A stretch of 64,000 nucleotides of DNA, from positions 62,001 to 126,000 of the forward strand of contig JAMXDE010000005.1 in the NCBI GenBank assembly GCA_026770025.1. The letters run 5' to 3'. Positions 11,903-22,734 of this stretch are shown here, in pieces (positions within the stretch are counted from its first letter, which is position 1; the number at the start of each line of letters is the position of its first letter). The notes below the pieces were generated by a model. It did no database searches and was not told the origin of the DNA. It saw nothing but the letters and a program-made list of their open reading frames with translations. The position numbers and the translations under genes are program-made. This stretch comes from Craspedostauros australis (taxonomy: Eukaryota > Bacillariophyta > Bacillariophyceae > Mastogloiales > Achnanthaceae).

Positions 11903-12418
11903 ATGAGCAAGCTGTACACGCAATTCACGCTGATGCTGGCCATGCTGTGCGGACTTTCGGCCCTGCTGATCGTCCCGTCATCTGCATTCTCGCCAGCGGT
12001 CAGGGCCCCTCCCCAATCTGCCTCGTTCGGATCGCCGCTCCCGACGTCCCACATCACGTTCGCGACGCCGCTGCCAACCACCACGCAGCTCGCCATGGCC
12101 GAACCCTCCGTGGTGGACAGCCCCACTATCGAAAAGACGACCGAAGAAGACAAGACGACGGACGAGGTCCGCGCCAAGACGCCCATGTGGGAGATCCGGC
12201 TATGGAACGATCCATTCAACAAGCGCGAATTCGTCGCGCGGTGTCTGGCGGAGGTGTGCGGGAAGTCCGACACGGAGAGCTTCCAGATCATGATGCACGC
12301 TCACAAGAACGGGATGGGCGTCATCGGGCGGTACGATTTTGAGATTGCGGAGCTGTATTACAAGACGCTGCGGGAAGAAGGGTTGACCGTGGATATGGTC
12401 CCGGTGGATGACGAATGA
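11903..12418 (+). CDS. clpS: Plastid-targeted ClpS adaptor of the Clp protease
   Basis: A 171-residue protein. The N-terminus is a signal peptide with a hydrophobic core at about residues 8-24, ending in SSAF (A28, F29). This Ala-Phe junction is the bipartite plastid presequence typical of diatoms and other heterokont algae; a Ser/Thr/Pro transit stretch follows. The ClpS core runs from about 95 to 168, with WNDPFNKREFV, the helix region MMHAHKNGMGVIG, and the C-terminal strand. ClpS hands N-degron substrates to the ClpC/ClpP protease in the stroma. The Asn-Asp pair and the His that contact the substrate N-terminus are present. Arg stands where E. coli ClpS has the Met40 gatekeeper, as I recall for plant ClpS1. 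The gene has no intron. Confidence 0.92.
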   Translation: MSKLYTQFTLMLAMLCGLSALLIVPSSAFSPAVRAPPQSASFGSPLPTSHITFATPLPTTTQLAMAEPSVVDSPTIEKTTEEDKTTDEVRAKTPMWEIRLWNDPFNKREFVARCLAEVCGKSDTESFQIMMHAHKNGMGVIGRYDFEIAELYYKTLREEGLTVDMVPVDDE

Positions 12419-12442
12419 TTGAGGTGAATGAGCGGGACAGCT

Positions 12443-12488
12443 GTGTGACCGTGTGGTCGTGTGGTCGTGTGACCGTGTGGTCGTGTGA
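12443..12488. repeat. Tandem octamer GTGTGACC / GTGTGGTC
   Basis: About six alternating copies of two related octamers lie just downstream of the ClpS stop codon. Confidence 0.8.
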
Positions 12489-12591
12489 TGGGGGAGAAGG
12501 AGGAATGAAGTGGGGATGAAGCTGTTTCTGCGGCCAACGCATTGAATTTGTGCACGTCAGTGCCGCACCGCTGTACCTCAGAGACAGACAG

Positions 12592-12594
<3 letters not shown>

Positions 12595-12623
<29 letters not shown>
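12595..12623. repeat. (GA)n microsatellite
   Basis: An uninterrupted GA dinucleotide run of about 29 bases. Confidence 0.9.
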
Positions 12624-12626
<3 letters not shown>

Positions 12627-12758
12627 GAACTGCATGCAGATACTGATGACGCCGGCGTGGACCCAGTATCCCAACGTACTCTGCTTGCTACTCCGTCCTG
12701 ACCGAATGCAGTCAACATCATCCGCATCCAATACTTGCAGCAATCGCACCGCACCGTA

Positions 12759-12786
12759 CAGTGCAGTGCAGTGCAGTGCAGTGCAG
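12759..12786. repeat. (GTGCA)n microsatellite
   Basis: About five uninterrupted copies of the pentamer GTGCA. Confidence 0.9.
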
Positions 12787-13555
12787 ACCATCCCACCCAA
12801 AGGACCAGCCTGGTTCGAAGAAGACCCCACCACAATCAATAGCGGTGAAAAAGGCTGGCCTCTTCGTAGTTGAGATTCATATTAGTAGGAATACATTGGT
12901 ATACTATGATACTATAATAGGTTCTATTGTTGCGTTTGCTCGTTCGTGTACTCTACACCATACCGTGGTCTGTAGTGGTGTATCCATAGGACTGTAGAGT
13001 AAAGCGTTCTATTTGATGCTTCGTTCCAGCGATATGTTTGTGGTCGCGTTTGCGTTTGCCATCGTGGACGATCAAAATTGTGTTCGATTATGCTTGCTTC
13101 TTGTCACGGTCGCCGTGAGTGATTCCATCACACTGCCAATTGAGGCTGGTGACGGTGGCGGTGACGACCATGATTGTGATGATGACGATGTTGATAATGA
13201 TCATATCAGTGGTGTCGTTGTGGTGTGCTCTATGTGTGTTGTTGCTGCAGTCCCTCTTGCGGAAGGGCGAACAGCGCAAGCGCCTGTGATTGTTGTACTT
13301 GTCGTTTCGATTCGTAATGTTGTTGTTGTTGCTGCTGCTACTGTTTTTGCTGTTGCAGTCAGTTGCTTCTCCTGGCCATGCCCAACACGTGGAGAATGCC
13401 CCCGCGCATTCCACGCATGCAGAGGAGGGAGGAGTATGGCGCAGCAGGAGGACCTGTAGTTGTAGATTGCGATGCGTCCTCTCACATGGGGTCTCCGCTG
13501 ATGATGCGAATACCTTGTGTGGCGGAGAATGATGGCGGATAGTTGGCCATGGCGT

Positions 13556-14336
13556 CTACGCCAAAGGCGCGACGATGCTTCGTCTCTTCGGTGCCTTCGT
13601 CATGCCGAGTCTCCTTGGCGAGACGCCAGCGCTGCAGTGCTTGCCGGGCTTGGCCACGGCGTATCCCATCTCCTTCGCCAGCGCGATGGCGCTTGCACGC
13701 GCTCGTTGCTGCGAGAACTTGCTGCAGGCCTTGGAGAGCTTGGCGAGTCCCTTGGGATCGTTGGGAATGCCCAGCAGGATGCTCTGTTCCTGCTGCGCCA
13801 GGAGGCTCTGGATGAGATTGCGGCGACATGTCCTTCGGATGTGCTGCTCGTTGCCTCCATCGCACAGCTTGCAGACACCGCTGTCGCTGCAGTCGTCGCA
13901 GCAGTCCTCAATGGCGTCTTCTCGAAATCGTTTCATGTCGCTGCGCGAGTACCAGCTCCCGCTGCTGTGGCGGTCTTCGGCGTCGCAATCGCAGTTGCAA
14001 TTGCAGGAGCGCCCCATTGTGGGATGATTGCGATCGATGGCATCGTTGCCGTCACAGCACGAGCGCTGCGCTGTGGCTGACTGCGTGGGCGAGTCAGGCC
14101 CGTGGGGGATTTCCGTCGTGAAAGATGCGAAGGTCACCGCTGTCATGGTGCTGGTCGATGCTTCGACTGATACTTTTTGCTGGTTTTATGGCGCTTTCCA
14201 GCTCGTGGAGTATCCGCGCGATGCTATTCGCAGTTTCGCTGGTGCTTCTCTGCGGATCTCTGGGGAGCCTCTTCGTTCGTGTTCTTCTTGTCGGTTTCAC
14301 CTTGTTGGGTGATTGCTCCTTGTCTGGGCGGTTGTC
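13556..14336 (-). CDS. Cys-rich protein of unknown function, probably spliced
   Basis: The clearest coding stretch is the minus-strand frame at about 14030-13556. It has a cluster of Cys pairs (CCDDC, then VCKLC) and then a helical segment with NLIQSLLAQQEQSILLGI and LAKLSKACSKFSQQRA. The CxxC pairs could bind zinc. An upstream exon is plausible at 14336 to about 14121: it follows a good polypyrimidine acceptor (TTCCTGCTCAG) and reads ANSIARILHELESAIKP. A short intron beginning GTGACC would link the two in phase. I could not identify the first exon with certainty. No family recognised. Confidence 0.5.
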
Positions 14337-14655
14337 CTGAGCAGGAAGTTGTTATGAGGTAAGCAGGCTGTGCTTTTGCCAAGGGGGATCGCCCTTCTTG
14401 GGAAGTTGCCTTGTGTATGAGGATGTGGAAGTACAGTCAGTATTACCAACAGAGCGTGGAGAAGAGCTGAGCAATGGAGTGTGGTGTATGTACTGATACG
14501 TCTACAAGTTGCCTTGTGAGTGGTATCGTCTCGAACAAATGGGAAGAGGAAGCAGGCTTCCCCATCCTTTGAGTTCATAGCTGCAGCCATGGCCTCATTG
14601 AACATGACGAATGGTGGGCTGCTTTCTCGGCGTCACCAAAACAGAGGGAAGTGAA

Positions 14656-14659
14656 GCAG

Positions 14660-14700
<41 letters not shown>
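14656..14700. repeat. (GGCA)n microsatellite
   Basis: About ten uninterrupted copies of the tetramer GGCA. Confidence 0.9.
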
Positions 14701-14703
<3 letters not shown>

Positions 14704-16033
14704 ACAGACAGATGGGTCTTCTGAAAGAGTAGGAAGCGCATCGACTTTGGCCGGCACTCATGGATGTTTCTGTACGAAGCGACCTTAGATAAATCCTTCA
14801 TGCGATTGTCACACACAAGGCAACCTACCAAGAATCGGGTTTGGAAGCCAACAGGAGGAGGGGAAGGAGGAAGTGTGCAATTGCGATACCAACTCCACCA
14901 CGTCGTCAGCCACAACCCAATTGCGAAACGTGAGGACATAAGCATTTTCGCGTTGTGGCAAGGTCCATCCTAAGCGGAGAAAGTCGTCACCGTCGTTCTC
15001 GTCCATAAAGCAAATCAGGAAGAACAACGGCATCAAGACAACAAAGTTCGCATACGGTGTTGGCCTTGAGGTTGATGTGTGCACCATGACACGCATGCAT
15101 CCTTCCCCGTGTTGGCGGGTGAGTTGGACACCACGTCGACAGCTTCTCGTTTTGGCTTGGCAGCGGACGCGATCCTGGAATCCTCTCCCCTGCCCGATCT
15201 GATAGAGAGCCGACAGCTGTGCTGCCTAATCTTCGTAGAGAAGAGCTGTTGTGGTGGTGTGGCTAGTGCTCGATTTGGCACTGTCTCCAATTCCATTCCT
15301 GTCGCTGACTTTGGCATGTGTGCCGATACTCGTGATGGCGGAGCAAATCGACGACGTCTGTCGAAGCGTTCCTTCTTGACGTGATCGTATCGAATTGTGC
15401 AGCACATTGATCATCCAACATCTATGGCCACATGTGGCTCTCCATGGTGTTCGCTGCGAAGAAGCACAACAACTACGATCACAAATACGAACTTTCCATT
15501 TGGGTGAGTTAGGTTCGTGGATTGCTGCCAAAGAGGAGCACAATCCTCATGCTTCGGCGTGCATCATGGCAGGATCACAGGTGGTGGCGGGAGCCTTGGG
15601 CAGACGTGGCGCTGTGGCAAGGCGAAGGATGGCATGTCTGCGTGTCGTTCGCTTCCTTTCCTTCTGTTCGGCTACCTCTTCGCGTGTTTCATCGCCTTGA
15701 CCTTGGTTGCTCATCACTTGTCACGGCTTTTTCAGTCATCGTTCCAATGGCCCTGGCAGAGAGAAACCAGATTCCGCAATCCGTTCACATCAAACCGATG
15801 TCAAAATATGTCTTGACGTTCTCCTTTGTCTCTTTTATCTCGATTCGTCGCGTGTACTTCTTACTTGTTGTCCAAGTCTGGGACAATACGATACATGGTA
15901 AAATACATACATCTTTGTATTTTCAGTATTAATCTGTAACATGCGGTAAATTATTATATATTATAATTTAATGAATTTGTTGTCCGTGTTGATAAATAGA
16001 CTTAAATAGTCCCAATATACATTTGTCCGACAA

Positions 16034-16128
16034 GGAGTGCCTTCATTTCACGGACAATCGTTTCGAGTTCGGGGTTAACTGACTGTCTCGGCATCAGTGA
16101 AACGATTGATAATTCTCACAGGCACTCC
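16034..16128. repeat. Imperfect inverted repeat, 95 bp
   Basis: Two conserved blocks occur in both arms in mirror order. GGAGTGCCT (16034-16042) and CAATCGTTTC (16055-16064) are on the left. Their exact complements GAAACGATTG (16099-16108) and AGGCACTCC (16120-16128) are on the right. The spacers between blocks are 12 and 11 bases and are not complementary. It lies beside an AT-rich tract. Confidence 0.75.
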
Positions 16129-16659
16129 AAACGTGGATTTTTTATCTCACTCGTCCCAAACAAACAGAAAACACAGTCGCGCCACCGCGGCCATTTTGTG
16201 ACTGCGATCGAAACCCGTTCAAGAAGGCGAAACGGCAATCACAGCGAACGCGGGTGCAGAAATAGAAGCAGAAGCAAAGAGGGACGGAAAAGGCAAGACC
16301 ACCCAGACGCTCCGGAATGATGCGACCATACCATGAACAAGAGTTTGTGCAAGGTGGAATCAGAGGGTGCGTGGGCAAAGGGCGAACGACTTCACTCACT
16401 TCCACCAGCGACGCACCAACATCCAAGATGTCAAGAAGGGCACCACAAAAAGAAGGGACACGGAACCACTTCTTCCTCACACGGTCTCAAACCCAAACAC
16501 CACAACCATTCCTGCCACCCAACCAAAGCGCAACGTGCCCACGAGTACTCACACTCATCTATAATAGTCCAATACAATACTAATACGAAAGAGGCATCCA
16601 AACGATTGCCACACGATTGGTACCACGCTGCCCGATTTTCACTTTGGAGCCAAGCGACC

Positions 16660-18036
16660 ATGTCAGCGATCACCGCAACCACCGCCATGACCACGACCAC
16701 TACCACTACCAGCGACGGCAGAAAACGAGGGACACCTCTGTCTGCATCTGAATCTGCGTCTGCGGCCGACCCAACGCCAAGGTACAGCCGAAACAATAGA
16801 GCAAACGAAGGCCAAACGGATCTCCAGGTGCCGTCCATGTTCCAATTTGCGCCACCGTCAAAGTACAAACCCAGGAAGGCGTCGAGCATTTCGAAGCAAG
16901 CCCAGAGGCAGCAGAAGCAACAACATCCATCAGAAGGAGCTTGCGAACAGCAATCCCGAACAGGCCTTCGATCTCCCAAACAGAAAGCAAAGACCTCTCG
17001 GCCTGCTGCGTCACCGAAGCCGCTCAAATCACCCAAATCGGCGCAGCAAATGAACCGCAAGCAAAAGAAGCAGAAGAATGTGAACGTGCCTGCCCCGCCC
17101 CTATCCTTGAGGTCATCGTCGCACTCGGTCAAAAGTTCTGACACATGCAATTCAAAGACCGGCAGAACCAGCCGAAATAGCAGTACCCACAGCAGCAAGA
17201 GCAATGTCAGCCGCAGAAGCAGCATGGGCAATACCAGCACAACCACGCCACCATCACCGTGGACATCCTCGTCCTCATCATCGCCACCACCTCCACCACC
17301 AACGATGGGGTCGTGGTCGACGCCCAAGACGAATGCAAAATCGCGAGGAGGATCGGTCACACCTCCTCTCACACCGATCACCATGACGTCCAACAAGATC
17401 GTGATCGTCGCATCTCCCAAGCGTTCGAAGAGATCCAGCCGCTCGCTGAAGCCGCGGCTGCCGGATGAATTCGCCCGCCAGAAGGAGCTGCTGGAGCGCC
17501 ACCTGGAACAATCCGCCGAGACGGCCCGAGTCCAATCCGAAAAGAACTACTCGGCCGAACGCAAGCAGTTCTTGGAACGCCGCGCTTCTAAAATGGCCCT
17601 GGCGGCGCAACAGAAACAGGATCAGGCCCGTAAGACTCTGCAAAAAGAGGCCGACAAGGAGCGCTTGGCCGTACGTCGCAAGCAGGAGCAGGAAGAACAG
17701 CAGAAGCGACGCGAGATCCAAAAGAGGGAAGAGATTCGCACGAGCGCCGCGATGCTTTGCGTCGAGGCCGCCACGGACTTCCGAAAGCAGGCTGCCAAGG
17801 CCATGAAACGCGTCAAGGCCAAAGTCAAGAAGGAAGAGATGCGCACGCTCAATCCCACCGAGGACAACCATGTTTGGAGAGAGCTGCAGGATGCTCTCGA
17901 TGATCAGGAATCGGTCTCCGAGCGCAGCATCGACTCCGAGTGGGAGAGCAGCAGCGAATCGGATGACGGTGGGAGAAGCGCCGACGAGATGGAGCATCGC
18001 CGCATGCAGGAGATCATGGATCACTTCCATTCCTAG
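16660..18036 (+). CDS. Low-complexity basic protein with C-terminal coiled coil
   Basis: The 458-residue protein starts at the ATG at 16660. The frame is open further upstream, but that part is not protein-like. Residues 1 to about 265 are Ser/Thr/Pro/Lys-rich and disordered, with several basic clusters that could act as nuclear localisation signals. A long charged helix runs from about 266 to 395, with repeated RRKQEQEEQQKRREIQKREE-type heptads, a probable coiled coil. An acidic Ser-rich tail (SEWESSSESDD) follows. I recognise no family. A chromatin, RNA or cytoskeletal scaffold role would fit but is not shown. Confidence 0.8.
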   Translation: MSAITATTAMTTTTTTTSDGRKRGTPLSASESASAADPTPRYSRNNRANEGQTDLQVPSMFQFAPPSKYKPRKASSISKQAQRQQKQQHPSEGACEQQSRTGLRSPKQKAKTSRPAASPKPLKSPKSAQQMNRKQKKQKNVNVPAPPLSLRSSSHSVKSSDTCNSKTGRTSRNSSTHSSKSNVSRRSSMGNTSTTTPPSPWTSSSSSSPPPPPPTMGSWSTPKTNAKSRGGSVTPPLTPITMTSNKIVIVASPKRSKRSSRSLKPRLPDEFARQKELLERHLEQSAETARVQSEKNYSAERKQFLERRASKMALAAQQKQDQARKTLQKEADKERLAVRRKQEQEEQQKRREIQKREEIRTSAAMLCVEAATDFRKQAAKAMKRVKAKVKKEEMRTLNPTEDNHVWRELQDALDDQESVSERSIDSEWESSSESDDGGRSADEMEHRRMQEIMDHFHS

Positions 18037-19085
18037 AGACGAATTCTCACGGTGATCTGGCAACGAGCTGCATTTTGGTGGAGCCAGTTGTCCAAGCCAC
18101 ACACAAGTGAGCGACGCAAGAGAAGCATGAAGTATGAATCGACAGGGAACGACCTGACCCAAGCATGATGTTGACAACAGTTTGAAACGTTGCCGGAGAC
18201 GGCAACACCAAAAACATTATCCCTCGCGGAGTGGTACCTTGATCACGGACCACGATACAGCAAGTAATATAAAATATTACATATTCTATAGAACATTACA
18301 GCATGATACAAATATGATTGATTACTCGTACCAAGCGGGCAGGTGCATATCCAGCGCGACCAAGCGATGTCGATCACATGTCATTCAGTAGGGTACAACG
18401 TTGTCGTTGCATACCCGTGCTTCGCAATCGAAACATCTCTGTCGTTCTCACCCTCTTTATGATTTATTGAACCGTCTCATTCTGCTCGCATGTCACAGAG
18501 AAGGTGTGCGATGGAATGCCTCGCATCATCGAAGTCGCGCACCTGGGACAAGTTCATTCGTTTTTATTGGCGCGTTGGTGGCCTAACAATGATTCTGAAG
18601 CATCTGAGGCCTTGACTTGTCATGAGAGACTATTCACGTCTGATGTGCGTACGCTGAGATTCAGTCGTGTATATTCAACAATGAATGAAAAGCCGCATGC
18701 AGGGTTCCACTCACCAGTCACCACCCGCCCAAAGAGTTCTTCACAAAGTTCTCCCAACTCCGACAACAATCCAACAGAAGTGAAACGCAATGACCTCAGC
18801 CACAAGGCATCGACTTGTTGGCGAAACTTTGGTCCCTGCCGCCGGTAATGTTCATTGATGGCGCCTCTTTGATCCCTGTCAGCGAAGGTGTCCATCGATG
18901 GCGTTCATTGATGGTTCTGTCTGTGTTGATGTTCACTCCTCGCGCGGTACAGCCCAATGGCCACATAAGAAACAGACCGTGGACGAAGATTGAAGGAGCA
19001 AAGAAGCAATAGCGACAATCGTGACACCACCATAGCACATCAAACCACAGCAAGAGCGCAGCAAAGACAAGACGAGTTCAGCAAG
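18037..19085. other. Intergenic region, nothing recognised
   Basis: AT-rich around 18255-18300. No gene-like frame. The last 100 bases are probably the leader of the hemerythrin-like gene. Confidence 0.5.
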
Positions 19086-19997
19086 ATGGCCGACAGCATG
19101 AATGAGACTGATAGCGAGCCGACCTGCCACCCAGGCATCGTCGTGTCTGGGTTGACATCGGAGGTGTACAACAAAAGCAACCCACCCACGGACTGGGCGG
19201 ACCTGTCGCTGTTGATTCCTCATGAGCCACTGAGGGAGGGTCTCAGCGCCATGGAAGAGAGCGTGCAGGCACTGCTCAACCGCACCAGCGCCGCCGCTGC
19301 AAAAGGCGACGAATGCGACGACGCGAAGAACGAGGACTGCAGCTGGAGGGTGGTGTATTTCTGCGAATGGGTGTTGGATGCCTTTTCTCCAATGATCCAC
19401 ACCCACCACGACAACGAGGAGGAGCTGTACTTCCCATGGATCGATACGAAAGCAAATGATGACCCCGCGTGGGTGGAGGCCCGGAAGGACCGTTACAGTG
19501 CTGATCACGAACATCTGGTGCAGCAGCTCGGTGACATCGAGCAAGTGTGCAGAGCGATGATCCAAAAACGTGGACAGAATTGTCACTCTGAGATCCATCG
19601 ACTTCACCAAATGCTTCCGCAGTTCGCGACCATCTTTCGCGAGCATTTGAAAGAGGAGGAAGAAACGGTTGCGCCGTTGCTGCGCAAGTACTTCACCCAA
19701 GAGGAGGAGGAGGTTGTTATTCAAGCAATCGGTCGCAAAGATGGCGTCGAGAATGGACTCAAGAACTATTTGTGCGCGATCCTCGTGTCCATGCGGTCTT
19801 GGACGACGCCGGAGTACCAGGACGAGTTCCTCTCTTCCCTTCCATCTCCCGTGCGTTGGTTGACGAATGGCTATTTCTTGCCAGACTTTGAGAATGTGAC
19901 GATCGCCAAGAGGGATGCGCCGTTGCTCCTTGACAGGCCACCCCTCCGAAGGCAAAGATGCTGCAAGATCCCATTCTGCTGTCGTTGCGCCGTGTAG
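19086..19997 (+). CDS. Hemerythrin-like (HHE) domain protein
   Basis: The 303-residue protein starts at MADSM. It has the spaced His and Glu pattern of the HHE cation-binding four-helix bundle: IPHEPLREGL near residue 46, MIHTHHDNEEELYFPW at about 104-119, SADHEHLVQQL at about 139-149 and REHLKEEEETVAPLL at about 184-198. Proteins of this group bind a di-iron or haem-like centre and are linked to oxygen, iron or redox sensing; the actual ligand here is unknown. The C-terminal 90 residues are specific and end in a Cys/Arg-rich tail (RRQRCCKIPFCCRC). A 402-codon antisense frame covers the gene and is rejected. No targeting peptide is obvious. Confidence 0.82.
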   Translation: MADSMNETDSEPTCHPGIVVSGLTSEVYNKSNPPTDWADLSLLIPHEPLREGLSAMEESVQALLNRTSAAAAKGDECDDAKNEDCSWRVVYFCEWVLDAFSPMIHTHHDNEEELYFPWIDTKANDDPAWVEARKDRYSADHEHLVQQLGDIEQVCRAMIQKRGQNCHSEIHRLHQMLPQFATIFREHLKEEEETVAPLLRKYFTQEEEEVVIQAIGRKDGVENGLKNYLCAILVSMRSWTTPEYQDEFLSSLPSPVRWLTNGYFLPDFENVTIAKRDAPLLLDRPPLRRQRCCKIPFCCRCAV

Positions 19998-20675
19998 ACT
20001 TGCAGGGAGTACGCCGTACATCATGCACTCGATCAATGCCACTCTGCCGGTGGAAAACTCTCTTCCATCGACATCACAGATTGTCATGTTCGTCAGTTGT
20101 TGTCTATGATACATATTGTGCAACATGGAAAACGAGGACAATGTTGGCGGCAGACTTTAACACTTGTAACAAACATTACGTACGCATTCTATAATGTAGA
20201 ATAATATAATATAGAATAATACAATACAGTTCACAAGAGACAACTGCTGTGCAGAGACTGAGCAGCCCTTTCGACAAGAGCATCGCAGAGCAGAATCGAG
20301 AACAACATCCCAGCAGGGTGCCAATGCCTGTGGACAGAGCATGATACGAGTAGAAGGGTATCGTCAGCCGATCCAAGATCGCAATTCGGTCGTTGTGACG
20401 TCAGCGATCACCAAACCACAATTCTCCTCCTCGCACAACAAACACACCCATTAGTCACAGCGAGAGAGAGAGGCATCCTGGGACACCAAGGATCCGATCC
20501 GGAGGCACAGCCACAGCCACAACCACAGCAACAACCACTGGCATTCCACTTTCTCCGTTGATACTCGTACTTCTGCTCTTCATCAAACCGAGCGCCATTG
20601 GCACTGGATCAACAGTCGGATCCCCGTTCGAACAGTATCGACAACAGCAGCGCCAGCTGCAGAAGCCGTGCAGCG
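19998..20675. other. Intergenic region, nothing recognised
   Basis: AT-rich from about 20160 to 20230, with short ATAAT-like repeats. From 20598 the next gene's frame is already open, but that part is taken as leader. Confidence 0.5.
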
Positions 20676-21818
20676 ATGACGACGAGAACCATCCTGCAGA
20701 GAGCGTCGCTGCTGACGCGGCGTGCACACTTGTCACCATGCTCCGCTTGGCAAACTGAACGCCCCAACAGCGGGCGCCGTACAATGGCTTCGCAACCAAC
20801 GGTGCACCAAAAGAAAGGCGATTTCGAGTACTGCGTGGATCTCGTGCAGAATCGCGATCGCGAGGCCTACCTGTGCGGGCTGCTGATGCCATCGAGTGCA
20901 CGGCGGTCCTACTTTGCCATCCGGGCCTTCAACGTGGAGTTGGCCTCCATCAAGGATAGCAGCAGCATGATGAATCGCCGTGGTGCCGACGATGCGTCAT
21001 CGGATGAGGGACCCAGCTCGTCATCGTTCGCGCTGCGCATCCGCATGCAGTGGTGGAGGGATGCGTTGGGCGTTGCCTACAGGGATGTGGATGGCAATGT
21101 AGACGGCGGTATGGATCCGCATGCCGAATCGAGCCAGGTGGGAGGATTGGGATCGATGAGCCACATCGAAGAGACGTCGATGCGCAATCCCGTGCTTCGG
21201 GTTCTGCGCGATGCTGTCAACGAGAGCGGGTTGACGCGGAGGTTCATGGAGCGATTGCTGGAGGCACGCGAGAACGATCTGGAGGTGACGCAGCTGGAGA
21301 CCTTGCAGGATCTGAAGCAGTACGCGGAGGCAACGTCATCGAGCCTCCTGTACCTGGCGCTCGAGACGACGGGATCCACCAACGAGGAGGCCGACATGTG
21401 CGCGCAGGAGGCTGGCGTGGGCATCGGCCTCACGATGGCGCTGCGATCGGCGCAATTCCGTTTCGTGCAGGGAGAATGCTCGATTCCCAAGCAAATGCTG
21501 CCTTCCGACTTTCCGTACTACAAGGCCAACACGGAGGAACCGTTGCAATCCTTCACCGCGGAAGAGCGGGAACAGCTCGAGCATGCTCTGCACACGATCA
21601 GCACCGAGGCCATGCACCATCTATCGCACGCAAGGGATCTGCAACGGCACGTGCCAAAAGGATCCAAGCAGTGTCTCCTGCCCGTGGTGCCCTCCATGAT
21701 GTATCTGTCCAAACTCGACAAGCTCAAATACAACATGTTCGACCCCCAGATGCTGGAGCAGGAACGACTCACGATGCTCTTCCAGCTCAGCCGAGCATGG
21801 CTGACTGGCGTGTTCTAA
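20676..21818 (+). CDS. NDUFAF6-like mitochondrial complex I assembly factor (squalene/phytoene synthase fold)
   Basis: A 380-residue protein. The start at 20676 is preferred over an in-frame ATG at 20598 because it begins with an Arg-rich amphipathic presequence (MTTRTILQRASLLTRRAHLS) suited to mitochondrial import. The mature part follows the non-catalytic branch of the squalene/phytoene synthase family: YCVDLVQNRDREAYLCGLL, YFAIRAFNVELASIKD, MQWWRDALG, LEARENDLEV and the TSSSLLYLALE helix. In true prenyl synthases the helices carry DxxxD pairs for diphosphate binding; here they are partly replaced. This fits NDUFAF6, which helps assemble NADH dehydrogenase. An acidic Ser-rich insertion lies at about residues 98-115. 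A plain prenyl synthase is the alternative. Confidence 0.85.
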   Translation: MTTRTILQRASLLTRRAHLSPCSAWQTERPNSGRRTMASQPTVHQKKGDFEYCVDLVQNRDREAYLCGLLMPSSARRSYFAIRAFNVELASIKDSSSMMNRRGADDASSDEGPSSSSFALRIRMQWWRDALGVAYRDVDGNVDGGMDPHAESSQVGGLGSMSHIEETSMRNPVLRVLRDAVNESGLTRRFMERLLEARENDLEVTQLETLQDLKQYAEATSSSLLYLALETTGSTNEEADMCAQEAGVGIGLTMALRSAQFRFVQGECSIPKQMLPSDFPYYKANTEEPLQSFTAEEREQLEHALHTISTEAMHHLSHARDLQRHVPKGSKQCLLPVVPSMMYLSKLDKLKYNMFDPQMLEQERLTMLFQLSRAWLTGVF

Positions 21819-22734
21819 TCGTATGTTACCATACTCTCCTCGTGTGCGGTTACAGGTGCAATTGAAACAAATGTGCAGAGTACAGCGTGCACGATGGATT
21901 TAGGACCAACGTAGAGGATGCAAGCAACGATGACAATGGGTATGGCTGTACATGGGCATGGATGGAGGGACGGATCTACTGCCGAGAGAGAGAGAGAGAG
22001 CAAAGCGCAGTGGCGAAGCAACTCTACGTTGGACTGTGCAGATTGAGAAGATACCAATCGCAAGGTATTCATATTCAGTACTATACGCCTAGTTTCCACT
22101 TCCACCGCGCGTTTTTCTCCTCTACCAAACAACCCCGCAGAAACGCCTGAACGCCTTCTCCTCCGTTTTGCGCGCATCAGTCACCATGACCAGACACAGA
22201 GCCCAGGCATCACTCTGTTGACAACAGACGCGACGAGGGTATTGGCGACAAGACGGGCTCCTCGTATCCAGCGATCAACTGCGGCTGTTGGAGGCGCCCC
22301 ACGAGCTCATCGCATCACTCTCCTGCATTGGCCTGTGGCTCGGCACAGCGCTCCTCTGCTCTCTTCCCGCACTCCGCCACCATAGTCGTACTCAGCAATC
22401 GCGTTCCACAATCGTCCCGGAATCGCACGGTCCGAAGCAGACCACAGGCAGGGCTCCACGCTCCGAGAACTTGCGCTGTGGCTGGCGTGCGTCCCCTTCT
22501 GACATTGGCGAAGATACCAGCGCAGTTGCTGCTGGCACTGTCGCAGTGAATTCGGCACGTCACGTCGGACGCATCGCGGAGCCCAGCCTTTCTCTGGCGG
22601 CCTGTCCGTTCCACTCACATACGTTCGCTCGCGCAACTCCACTCATTGCCAACACTTCGCTCACACTTCGCCAACGCTTCGCCGAGCGTTGCGTGAGAAA
22701 GCAAGGGTTGAAGATCGTTGACACCAGCATTAGC
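21819..22734. other. Intergenic region
   Basis: A short GA run at about 21984-22000. A frame is open from 22288, but codons before 22735 look like leader. No separate gene is supported. Confidence 0.5.

Larger units (their letters stand above)
12419..13555. other. Intergenic region with several simple repeats
   Basis: Holds three repeat tracts listed separately. No gene is supported. Frames at about 13013-13459 (plus) and 13088-13485 (minus) translate to Val/Asp or Asn/Ser runs caused by GTT/GAT repeats. Confidence 0.5.
14337..16659. other. Long intergenic region
   Basis: No supported gene. It contains the GGCA repeat at 14656-14700, an AT-rich tract at about 15880-16020, the inverted repeat at 16034-16128 and the probable 5' leader of the coiled-coil gene. 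The coiled-coil frame is open from 16333, but its first 109 codons are His/Ser-rich and not protein-like. Confidence 0.5.

Noticed and set aside
13013-13459. 148-codon plus-strand frame rich in Val
   Set aside because: Produced by GTT/GTG repeats; no supporting motif.
16431-17420. 329-codon minus-strand frame opposite the coiled-coil gene
   Set aside because: Consists of Val/Gly/Asp runs complementary to Ser/Thr/Pro codons.
18933-20141. 402-codon minus-strand frame over the hemerythrin-like gene
   Set aside because: Leu/His/Arg-rich shadow; the plus strand carries a recognisable HHE pattern.
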